From contig NZ_JASCXN010000017.1 in the NCBI RefSeq assembly GCF_030010625.1, positions 62,001 through 126,000 on the forward strand: a DNA stretch of 64,000 nucleotides, given 5' to 3'. The notes beneath the pieces are model-generated. The model was not told the origin of the DNA and did no database searches. It saw nothing but the letters and a program-made list of their open reading frames with translations. This stretch comes from Streptomyces sp. CC208A. GTDB taxonomy: Bacteria > Actinomycetota > Actinomycetes > Streptomycetales > Streptomycetaceae. Below are positions 54,070 through 61,146 of the stretch, in pieces. A program made the position numbers and the translations under genes. How positions within the stretch are numbered: position 1 is the first letter of the stretch; every line of letters begins with the position of its first letter.

Positions 54070-54317
54070 CCCCCGAAAGGGACCCGGGGGATGTGCCCAC
54101 CCGGGAACCGGTTCACAGGAAGGGGCTTCGGCGCCGCGCCCGGGCTGGACCGGACGGCCGGTCGTGATCCCGCTGACGGCGACAGTGCGACACGGGCCTC
54201 CATCGGCCCCGGGCACCGGGACCGGCCGTGGTCGGCGCGCCCCGTCGGGATGACGGAAGTCTTACGGACCGGCGTGGTCCGGTCCGCGGGGGCGGGTCGG
54301 TCCGTAGCGTCGCGGGC
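54070..54317 (+). promoter_or_regulatory. Epimerase promoter region, probable leaderless start
   Basis: TAGCGT at 54305-54310 could serve as -10, ending 7 bp before the epimerase ATG, which would give a leaderless or nearly leaderless mRNA. TACGGACC at 54263-54270 and GGTCCGTA at 54299-54306 form a separated inverted repeat. No gene is evident in the gap. Confidence 0.4.
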
Positions 54318-55379
54318 ATGCGTGTACTCGTCACAGGTGGAGCCGGGTTCATCGGCTCCCACATCGTCAGCGCCCTTTCGGCGGCCGGGCACGAGGCGGT
54401 CGTTCTCGACGCGTTGTCGGCCGATGCCCATCCCGTGGCTCCCGTGCTGCCGGAGGGGGAGTTCCTGCGTGCGGACGTGCGCGACGCCGTGGCCGTGCGG
54501 GCGGTGCTGCGGGGGGTCGACGCGGTGTGTCATCAGGCTGCCATGGTGGGGCTCGGGAAGGGCTTCGGTGACGCGCCGGAGTACGTGAGCCGCAATGATC
54601 TCGGTACGGCCGTGCTGCTCTCGGCGATGGCGGACGCCGGGGTGCGGCGGCTCGTCCTTGCCGGGTCGATGGTCGTGTACGGGGAGGGGCGGTACGAGTG
54701 CGCCGTCCACGGGGTCGTACGGCCGGGGCCCCGCCGGCCAGAGGATCTTGTCGAGGGGCGTTTCGAGCCTCGGTGTCCTGGCTGCGGGGCGGGGCTCGTG
54801 CCCGGGCTCGTCGGTGAGGACGCGCCGCTCGATCCTCGTAACGTGTACGCCACGACGAAGCTGGCGCAGGAGCATCTGGCGGCGGCCTGGGCGCGGGCGG
54901 TGGGCGGGGCGGCGGTCTCGTTGCGGTACCACAACGTGTACGGGGCCGGGATGCCGCGTGACACGCCGTACGCGGGGGTGGCCTCGCTCTTCCGTTCGGC
55001 GCTCGCCCGGGGGGAGGCGCCGCGCGTCTTCGAGGACGGGGGGCAGCGCCGGGACTTCGTGCACGTGCGGGACGTGGCGGGGGCGAACGCGCTCGTCCTG
55101 GAGGCCGTCTCCGGGCTGCCGGGCGGCGCGCTCACGGCGTACAACACCGGCAGCGGGGAGCCGCACACCGTCGGGGAGATGGCCGCCGCCCTCGCCCGGG
55201 CGTACGGCGGTCCCGAGCCGGTGGTCACCGGTGAGTTCCGGCTCGGGGACGTCCGGCACGTCACCGCCGACTCGTCGCGGCTGCGGCGCGAGCTCGGGTG
55301 GCGGCCGGCGGTCGGCTTCGCCGAGGGCATGGCCGAGTTCGCCCGCTCGGAGCAGCGGTCCTCGGCGGCCGTGGGCTGA
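54318..55379 (+). CDS. NAD-dependent sugar-nucleotide epimerase
   Basis: Extended SDR of 353 residues. The NAD motif TGGAGFIGSHIV is at the N terminus, the catalytic tyrosine motif is VYATTKLAQEHL (YxxxK), and SLRYHNVYGAGMP follows. An insertion before the active site, RCPGCGAGLVPG, is a CxxC pair seen in dTDP-L-rhamnose 4-epimerase-like enzymes. The product is probably an activated deoxysugar for the glycosyltransferases encoded downstream. The 3' end is tandemly duplicated (55342-55379 and 55381-55418). Confidence 0.9.
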   Translation: MRVLVTGGAGFIGSHIVSALSAAGHEAVVLDALSADAHPVAPVLPEGEFLRADVRDAVAVRAVLRGVDAVCHQAAMVGLGKGFGDAPEYVSRNDLGTAVLLSAMADAGVRRLVLAGSMVVYGEGRYECAVHGVVRPGPRRPEDLVEGRFEPRCPGCGAGLVPGLVGEDAPLDPRNVYATTKLAQEHLAAAWARAVGGAAVSLRYHNVYGAGMPRDTPYAGVASLFRSALARGEAPRVFEDGGQRRDFVHVRDVAGANALVLEAVSGLPGGALTAYNTGSGEPHTVGEMAAALARAYGGPEPVVTGEFRLGDVRHVTADSSRLRRELGWRPAVGFAEGMAEFARSEQRSSAAVG

Positions 55380-55418
55380 ACCCGCTCGGAGCAGCGCGGC
55401 TCGGCGGCCGTGGGCTGA
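55342..55418. repeat. Tandem duplication of the epimerase 3' end
   Basis: Two 38-bp copies with a 39-bp period, each containing the GCCGTGGGCTGA stop context, differ at three or so bases. The second copy lies beyond the stop and just before the convergent kinase gene. Confidence 0.75.
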
Positions 55419-55425
55419 GGCCCGC

Positions 55426-56538
55426 TCAGGTCGCCGCGGCGGGCAGTGTCACCTCGAAGCGGCAGCCGCCGGGGACGTTGTGCACCTCGGCGCGGCCCGC
55501 GTGGGCCTCGACGATGCCGCGGACGATGGCGAGTCCGAGGCCGGCTCCGGCCGGCGGGGTGCGGGCCTCGGTGCCGCGCCAGCCGGTGTCGAAGACGCGG
55601 GAGAGGTCCTCGTCGGGGATGCCCCCGCAGCCGTCGGTGACGGACAGGACCACGCTGTCCGCGCGGTGTTCGGCCGCGACGGCGACGGTGCCGTCGGCGG
55701 GCGTGTGGCGGATGGCGTTGACGAGGAGGTTGGCGAGGACCCGGGTCATCTCCTTGCCGTCCACCTCGACGGGCACGGCGGCGACCTCCTCGCCCACCAG
55801 GCGCACGCCGTTCTCGCGGGCGAGCGGGGCGGCTCCGCTCAGGGCGTCGTCCACCAGGTCGTACACCGACATGCGGATCGGGCTGAGGGTCAGGGCGCCG
55901 GCGTGGAGGCGGGAGAGTTCGAAGAGGTCGGTGACCATGGTGGTCAGGCGGTCGACCTCGACGCGGATCTGACGGTGGTAGCGGGCGGGATCGGCCGCCA
56001 GGCCGTCCTCCAGCGCCTCCGCCATCGCCCGCAGTCCGGCGAGGGGGGTGCGCAGGTCGTGGGAGATCCAGGCGACGAGTTCCCGGCGGGAGGTCTCCAG
56101 TGAGCGCTCCCGGCGGCGGGAGGCGTCGAGTTTCGCGCTCGTGGCCGCCAGTTCCCGGGTGAGGGCGGCGAGTTCGGCGGTGGCGGTGCCGGCCGGGGCG
56201 GAGAAACTTCCGCCGTCGCCGAAGTCCCGCGCGGCGCGGGCGAGGGCGCGGCTGCGGGCCACCACCCACCGGCCGAGGACGAGGGCGGTGCCGAGCGAGA
56301 CGAGCGCCGCCATGGCCACGACGACGGTCACCACCCACAGGTCGTGCGCGGACAGGAACATCGCCTGGGCGACGGCGAGCGTCCCGGCGAGCATCGCCGT
56401 CACGGTCACGGCGGCGACGACGGTCAGCGAGACGGCGACGGAACGGCGGCGGACGAGACGGAGCACGACCGCGCCCGCCAGTCCGGCGCACACGGCTCCG
56501 CCGAGGGCGAAGGCGGCGATGAGCAGGAGGTCCTTCAT
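55426..56538 (-). CDS. Sensor histidine kinase (EnvZ/BaeS type)
   Basis: Sensor kinase of 370 residues. Two or three N-terminal helices (to about 90) are followed by a HAMP-like segment, HisKA with AWISHDLRTPLAGL (His160), and HATPase_c with VLANLLVNAIRHTPADGTVA, VTDGCGGIPDEDLSRVFD and GAGLGLAIVRGIV. There is almost no periplasmic loop, so it probably senses within the membrane. It overlaps its response regulator by ATGA at 56535-56538. Confidence 0.94.
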   Translation of the reverse strand: MKDLLLIAAFALGGAVCAGLAGAVVLRLVRRRSVAVSLTVVAAVTVTAMLAGTLAVAQAMFLSAHDLWVVTVVVAMAALVSLGTALVLGRWVVARSRALARAARDFGDGGSFSAPAGTATAELAALTRELAATSAKLDASRRRERSLETSRRELVAWISHDLRTPLAGLRAMAEALEDGLAADPARYHRQIRVEVDRLTTMVTDLFELSRLHAGALTLSPIRMSVYDLVDDALSGAAPLARENGVRLVGEEVAAVPVEVDGKEMTRVLANLLVNAIRHTPADGTVAVAAEHRADSVVLSVTDGCGGIPDEDLSRVFDTGWRGTEARTPPAGAGLGLAIVRGIVEAHAGRAEVHNVPGGCRFEVTLPAAAT

Positions 56539-57290
56539 CCCTCGGTCCTCTCCCTCGTCCCGTCCTCTTCCTCGTCCTGCCGGGGTTCGAAGCGGTAGCC
56601 GACGCCCCACACCGTCCGGATGAGACGGGGCCGGGCGGGGTCCTCCTCGATCTTGGCGCGCAGGCGGCGGACGTGGACCGTGACGGTGGACAGGTCCCCG
56701 AAGTCCCATCCCCACACCGACCGCATCAGCTCCTCCCGGGTGTGCGCGGCGCCGGGATGTTCCAGGAAGTACGACAGGAGGTCGAACTCCCTCAGGGTGA
56801 GCGCGAGTTCGCCGCCCGCGCGGGTGGCCCGGCGGGTGGCGGGGTCGACCGTCAGGTCCGCCGCGCGCAGCACGGTCCGGGGTGCGTCCGGTGCGTCGGC
56901 CGCCCGGCTGCGGCGCAGTACGGACTCCACCCGCAGGACCAGTTCGCGGGGGCTGAAGGGCTTGGTGACGTAGTCGTCCGCGCCCACTTCCAGACCCGTG
57001 ATCCGGTCCTCCTCCTCGCCGCGCGCGGTCAGCATGATCACCGGTACGGGCCCGGCCTCCCGCAGCCGCCGGCACACCTCCAGGCCGTCGAGGCCGGGCA
57101 GCATGAGGTCGAGGACGACGAGGTCCGGCCGCCGCTCCCCCGCGCGCGTCAAGGCGTCGGGTCCGTCGGCCGCGTGCTCCACGGCGTGTCCTGACCGCTC
57201 CAGGTAGCCCGTGACCACCTCGGCGACGGTCGGGTCGTCGTCCACGACCAGGATGCGCGCTCGGCCCGCCGGGACGCTGTGCTCACTCAT
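56535..57290 (-). CDS. Response regulator, OmpR family
   Basis: A 251-residue OmpR/PhoB-type regulator. The receiver has the acidic triad at D17-D19 and phosphoacceptor Asp61 (LVVLDLMLPG), with the conserved Lys in YVTKPFSPREL. The winged-helix domain shows LTLREFDLLSYFLEHPG and VTVHVRRLRAKIEEDP ending RTVWGVGYRFEP. It is divergent from the glycosyltransferase at 57417; a 21-bp box in between (57354-57374) recurs at 61076-61096, which suggests autoregulation and control of the cluster. Confidence 0.95.
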   Translation of the reverse strand: MSEHSVPAGRARILVVDDDPTVAEVVTGYLERSGHAVEHAADGPDALTRAGERRPDLVVLDLMLPGLDGLEVCRRLREAGPVPVIMLTARGEEEDRITGLEVGADDYVTKPFSPRELVLRVESVLRRSRAADAPDAPRTVLRAADLTVDPATRRATRAGGELALTLREFDLLSYFLEHPGAAHTREELMRSVWGWDFGDLSTVTVHVRRLRAKIEEDPARPRLIRTVWGVGYRFEPRQDEEEDGTRERTEG

Positions 57291-57353
57291 GCCGCACAGC
57301 GTCGCATCCGCGGACCCGGGCGGTCACGGCCACCCGGGCGGAGTCCGGCGGGA

Positions 57354-57374
57354 CGTCCGCGTTTCGTAAGGAGT
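57354..57374. promoter_or_regulatory. 21-bp box, copy 1 (RR / glycosyltransferase divergent region)
   Basis: Pattern CGTCCG-N2-TTTCGTAAGG-N-GT on the + strand. It shares 18 of 21 positions with the minus-strand copy at 61076-61096. It lies 64 bp upstream of the response regulator start and about 45 bp upstream of the glycosyltransferase. Confidence 0.65.
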
Positions 57375-57416
57375 GCGGAGCCCCCGGAGGGCCCCTCGGT
57401 TCCTACGGTGGGAGCT

Positions 57417-58103
57417 GTGACCCCCATGACCGTAGATGTCGTCCTTCCCTGTCTCGACGAAGCGGAGGCCCTGCCCTGGGTCCTGGCCCGCGTCCCGGCC
57501 GGGTGGCGGGCGATCGTCGTCGACAACGGCTCGTCCGACGGGTCGGCGGCGATCGCCGCCGGGCTCGGCGCGCGGGTGGTGGAGGAGCCGAGGCGCGGCT
57601 TCGGCGCCGCCTGCCATGCCGGGCTGCTCGCCTCGGACGCCGAGTTCGTCTGCTTCTGCGACTGCGACGCCTCCCTCGACCCCGGCCTGCTGCCCGGCCT
57701 CGTCGGCTCCGTCGCCGACGGCTCCGCCGATCTCGTCCTCGGACGCCGCCGCCCCACCGGGCGGGGCGCGTGGCCCGCCCACGCCAGGGCGGGCAACCTC
57801 GCCCTGGCGTGGCTGCTGCGCCGCCGCACGGGCCTGCGCCTGCACGACCTCGGGCCGATGCGGGCCGCCCGCCGTGAGGCGCTGCTCGCGCTCGGCCTCT
57901 CCGACCGGCGCAGCGGCTACCCGCTCCAGATGGTCGTCCGGGCGGCCGACGCCGGCTGGCGCGTGGACGAGGTCGACGTCCCGTATCTGCCCCGTGCGGG
58001 CCGGTCGAAGGTCACCGGCACCTGGCGGGGCACCTGGCAGGCGGTCCACGACATGCGCAAGGTGCTCGACGAACCGGTGCCGGCGGGCGGGGGCCGCCCG
58101 TGA
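57417..58103 (+). CDS. Family 2 glycosyltransferase
   Basis: GT-A glycosyltransferase of 228 residues. DVVLPCLDEAEALPWVL is the nucleotide-binding opening, VVDNGSSDGSAAIA follows, and CFCDCDASLDPGLL contains the metal-binding DxD-like motif. HDLGPMRAARREALLALGL is typical of GT2 enzymes acting on lipid-linked acceptors. The GTG at 57417 lies 8 bp after a TACGGT -10 box, suggesting a leaderless start; ATG 57426 is the alternative. First gene of a coupled operon of three. Confidence 0.9.
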   Translation: MTPMTVDVVLPCLDEAEALPWVLARVPAGWRAIVVDNGSSDGSAAIAAGLGARVVEEPRRGFGAACHAGLLASDAEFVCFCDCDASLDPGLLPGLVGSVADGSADLVLGRRRPTGRGAWPAHARAGNLALAWLLRRRTGLRLHDLGPMRAARREALLALGLSDRRSGYPLQMVVRAADAGWRVDEVDVPYLPRAGRSKVTGTWRGTWQAVHDMRKVLDEPVPAGGGRP

Positions 58104-58732
58104 CCACCCTCCTCGTCATCGCCAAGGAGCCCCGGCCCGGCCGGGTGAAGACCCGTCTGACGCCCCCGTTCACCCCGGAGGAGGCGGCCGGCCTCGCCGA
58201 GGCGGCCCTCGCCGACACGCTGGCCGCCGCGGCGCTCGTTCCGGCCGGCCGGCACGTTCTCGTCCTCGACGGGCGGCCGGGCCCGTGGCTGCCGCCGGGC
58301 TTCGAGGTCGTCCCCCAGACGGGCGGCGGGCTCGACGCACGCCTGGCCGCCGCGTTCGCGGCCTGCTCCGGGCCCGCGCTGCTCATCGGCATGGACACCC
58401 CCCAGGTCGCCCCGGAGCTGCTGGCCCCCGCCCTGTGCTGGGAGCGGTACGACGCCTGGTTCGGCACCGCCGCCGACGGCGGCTTCTGGGCCCTGGGCCT
58501 CGCACGGCCCGCTCCCTCCCTCCTGCTCGGCGTCCCGATGTCCACGCCCCGCACGGGCGCCGTGCAGCACGAGCGGCTGCTGGCCGCCGGGCTGCGGGTC
58601 GGGGACCTGCCGGTCCTCCGGGACGTGGACACCGCGGAGGACGCCCGGCGGGTGGCGGCCGAGGCGCCGGGCACCCGGTTCGCCGCCCGTCACGCCGAAC
58701 TGACCGCCGCGGCGACGGGAGCGGGACGGTGA
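58100..58732 (+). CDS. DUF2064 (TIGR04282-type) nucleotidyltransferase/glycosyltransferase
   Basis: A 210-residue GT-A-like protein: LLVIAKEPRPGRVKTRLTPP at the N terminus, LLIGMDTPQVAPELL (acidic metal site), GTAADGGFWALGLARP, and VPMSTPRTGAVQHERL. This is the family annotated as TIGR04282 or DUF2064, usually next to a GT2. GTG 58100 overlaps the GT2 stop (GTGA) and its own stop overlaps the next gene. Biochemical role unproven. Confidence 0.88.
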   Translation: MTTLLVIAKEPRPGRVKTRLTPPFTPEEAAGLAEAALADTLAAAALVPAGRHVLVLDGRPGPWLPPGFEVVPQTGGGLDARLAAAFAACSGPALLIGMDTPQVAPELLAPALCWERYDAWFGTAADGGFWALGLARPAPSLLLGVPMSTPRTGAVQHERLLAAGLRVGDLPVLRDVDTAEDARRVAAEAPGTRFAARHAELTAAATGAGR

Positions 58733-59466
58733 CCACCACGGCGGCGACCACGGCAGCAGGGACCACGACGGCAGGGACCGTTCCAACGGCTGCCACGACC
58801 ACCGTGACCACGGCCGCGTGGCAGGCCGACCCGTACACCTGCGCCCTGCGCACCGGCAAGGGCCCGCTCTTCCTGCGCCGGCACGACGGCTGGCTGCTGC
58901 CCCTGGAGGTCGAGCGCTGGTGCGAGGGGCCGGACCGTGCCGACCGCTCCGTGCTCGACCGCTGCCGCGGCACGGTCCTCGACATCGGCTGCGGGCCGGG
59001 GCGGCTGGTCGCCGCGCTCGCCGCCGAGGGGCGGCGCGCGCTCGGCATCGACGTCAGTCCCGAGGCGGTGGCGCGCACCGAGGGGCTCGGCGCGGCGGCC
59101 CTGTGCCGTTCGGTCTTCGACCCGCTGCCCGCCGAGGGGCGCTGGGACACGGCGCTCCTCATCGACGGCAACGCGGGCATCGGCGGCGACCCGGCCGCGC
59201 TGCTGGACCGGATACGGCAGGTCGTGGCGCCCTCCGGCCAGGTCATCGCGGAGTGCGCGCCCGTGGACGTCGACGAGCGCTGCGAGGTGCGCGTCGACGA
59301 CGGCAGGGGCGGAAGCGGGGCGCCGTTCCCGTGGGCCCGGGTGGGTGCCCGGGCCCTGGCCGCCCACGCGCGCGGCGCGGGCTGGGCCGTCGCCGACCGG
59401 TGGACCGTGGACGGGCGCCCCTTCCTGTCCCTCGTCCCTCAGCCGTCGTCCGCGGCACGCTCCTGA
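58729..59466 (+). CDS. SAM-dependent methyltransferase
   Basis: A 245-residue class I methyltransferase. A Thr/Ala-rich low-complexity N terminus (about 30 residues) precedes the domain. Motif I is TVLDIGCGPGRLVAAL near residue 83; the acidic end of strand 2 is ALGIDVSPEA. Motif IV follows in TALLIDGNAGIGGD. GTG 58729 overlaps the upstream stop (GTGA). It likely methylates a sugar or lipid product of the preceding two enzymes. It overlaps the convergent gene by 28 bp. Confidence 0.88.
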   Translation: MTTTAATTAAGTTTAGTVPTAATTTVTTAAWQADPYTCALRTGKGPLFLRRHDGWLLPLEVERWCEGPDRADRSVLDRCRGTVLDIGCGPGRLVAALAAEGRRALGIDVSPEAVARTEGLGAAALCRSVFDPLPAEGRWDTALLIDGNAGIGGDPAALLDRIRQVVAPSGQVIAECAPVDVDERCEVRVDDGRGGSGAPFPWARVGARALAAHARGAGWAVADRWTVDGRPFLSLVPQPSSAARS

Positions 59467-59858
59467 CGGTCCCGCCACCACCGTACGGAGACCAGGGCGG
59501 CCGTCACCACGGCCACGGCCGCCAGCACGATCGCGAGGTTCCGCCCGTACGGCAGGGGCAGCGCCGACGGGTGGGGCGGCTCCCCCGGCCGTACGAGGAG
59601 GGGCAGCGTCACCAGGATCACGCTGCCCGCCACGAGGAGCGCCCCGCGCAGCACGCCCCGCAGGCGCCGGCCGACCAGGAGCAGCCCCACGGCGAACACC
59701 AGCGGGGCGAGGATCCCGTCGTGCAGGACGAGCGCGCCGGCCAGCCACAGCAGCACGCCCAGCGGTTCCGGCTCGGTCGCCACCAGCCATGCGCCGAGGC
59801 CGATCAGGGCGAGGCCGAGCCCGCCGAGCACAAGGCGCGGAACACTGGTCCCTCTCAC
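59439..59858 (-). CDS. Four-helix membrane protein
   Basis: A 139-residue membrane protein with about four hydrophobic segments (LVLGGLGLALIGLGAWLVA; LLWLAGALVLHDGILAPLVF; GALLVAGSVILVTLPLL; LAIVLAAVAVVTAALVS). The GTG at 59858 overlaps the stop of the molybdopterin oxidoreductase gene in a GTGA, so the two are coupled. It may be a membrane partner of that enzyme. No haem or cofactor motif is obvious. Confidence 0.82.
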   Translation of the reverse strand: MRGTSVPRLVLGGLGLALIGLGAWLVATEPEPLGVLLWLAGALVLHDGILAPLVFAVGLLLVGRRLRGVLRGALLVAGSVILVTLPLLVRPGEPPHPSALPLPYGRNLAIVLAAVAVVTAALVSVRWWRDRQERAADDG

Positions 59859-61042
59859 AGCACCTCCAGCCGGTGCACCCACTTGGTCTGCAGGACTCCC
59901 GGCCGGTTGGGGGCGATGACCCGGGCCGGGGAGCCGTGGTCGAGCGTGAGCGGGGCCCCGTTGAGGGCCAGGGCGAGGAGGGTGAGCGGGTCCTCCGCGT
60001 ACTCCGCGCCCATGTTCATCACCCGATAGGCGCCGCTCACCTCCAGGGACGTCACCCGCAGGGCGTCGCGGCCCGGCCGGCCGCCGGCCCGCTCGACCAG
60101 GTCCCGGATCCGTACCCCGGTCCAGTCGGCGTCCACGGTCCAGCCCTCGACGCAGGCGATCGGCAGCCGGACCGCGGTCTGCGGCATCCCCCGCAGCGCG
60201 TCGAGCGTGAGGACGTACGGGCGGGGGCCCGCGACCTCAAGCCGCCAGTCCCGCAGCGCCGTTGCCGTCACTCCGGCCGCGGCGGCGGTCCGGTTCACCG
60301 GCAGCCCCTGCGGCCCGTGGTCGGGGTGGCGGGGTGCGAGCAGGTCGAACGCCTTCAGGGGGGTGAAGGACTGGCCGACCGTCGTCAGCGTCACCACGCC
60401 GACGGCCGCGCCCGTGCCGAGGAGCAGCGAGCGGCGGTCGACGGCGTCCTCGGCCGGAAGCGCGCGCGTGCCGGCCGAACGCCGGCTCCAATGGTCCCTG
60501 ATCTCGGGGGCCTTGACCGCGATGTGCAGCAGGAGCGAACCGGTCACCACCCAGGCCACGGCGAAGTGGGTCTGCACGAAGCCGAACGGCCACGGGTACC
60601 ACTCGACGATGTTGAGCAGCCCCGTCAGCACCTCGAAGACGGCCGAGGCGACGAGCAGCGCGACCGACAGCCGTTCCAGGGCGTGCCGCACGGACCGCAC
60701 CGGCGGCCACACGAACAGCCGTGGGTAGACCGCCCACAGTTTGACCAGGAGCAGCACGATCGCGGCCAGTCCCGTGGAGACGTGCAGGCCCTGGTTGAGC
60801 GCGTAGCCCCACACGGGCCGGGTGGGCAGCCGGTCGGCGAGCCAGCCCGGTGGCTGCTGGAGGTAGTGGCTGACCAGGCCGGTCACGAAGCAGACGGCGA
60901 ACGCGGCGCCGAGCCACCGGCCGACGGCGGTCGCCGTTCTCGCGTCGTGCAGTCGGCCGTGGAAGGCGGGCGGCCGGAGTCGGGGCAGGGTGCGCGGGGC
61001 GGGCCCTGCCCGCTTGGGCGTACGGGAGGTCATGCCGTCCAT
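59855..61042 (-). CDS. Membrane-anchored molybdopterin oxidoreductase (sulfite-oxidase fold)
   Basis: A 395-residue protein. The N-terminal half has four helices with His residues in cytochrome b561-like positions (LNQGLHVSTGLAAIVLLLVK; VQTHFAVAWVVTGSLLLHIA). A second hydrophobic stretch after DRRSLLLGTG (about residue 205) resembles a Tat-type signal. The C-terminal Oxidored_molyb domain has IACVEGWTVDADWTGVRIRD, whose Cys coordinates Mo in the family, and ends with NRPGVLQTKWVHRLEVL. The start is 61042 or 61033. Substrate unknown. Confidence 0.9.
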   Translation of the reverse strand: MDGMTSRTPKRAGPAPRTLPRLRPPAFHGRLHDARTATAVGRWLGAAFAVCFVTGLVSHYLQQPPGWLADRLPTRPVWGYALNQGLHVSTGLAAIVLLLVKLWAVYPRLFVWPPVRSVRHALERLSVALLVASAVFEVLTGLLNIVEWYPWPFGFVQTHFAVAWVVTGSLLLHIAVKAPEIRDHWSRRSAGTRALPAEDAVDRRSLLLGTGAAVGVVTLTTVGQSFTPLKAFDLLAPRHPDHGPQGLPVNRTAAAAGVTATALRDWRLEVAGPRPYVLTLDALRGMPQTAVRLPIACVEGWTVDADWTGVRIRDLVERAGGRPGRDALRVTSLEVSGAYRVMNMGAEYAEDPLTLLALALNGAPLTLDHGSPARVIAPNRPGVLQTKWVHRLEVL

Positions 61043-61075
61043 GACACCGCTGCGGACGGCCGTGTGGGCGGTCCG

Positions 61076-61096
61076 ACACCTTACGAAAGTCGGACG
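61076..61096. promoter_or_regulatory. 21-bp box, copy 2 (oxidoreductase / GT87 divergent region)
   Basis: On the minus strand it reads CGTCCG-N2-TTTCGTAAGG-N-GT, matching copy 1 at 57354-57374. It lies 34 bp upstream of the oxidoreductase start and 50 bp upstream of the mannosyltransferase-like gene. Confidence 0.65.
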
Positions 61097-61146
61097 CTCC
61101 GCCGGGTCGCTTCCTCGTCCGGCGTGCGCGCTGCCAGTCTGCGCCC

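Noticed and set aside
56535..57290. Naming the OmpR-type regulator as a known system (CseB, PhoP, CutR)
   Set aside because: The domain signatures are generic and the neighbourhood does not match any of these systems as I know them.
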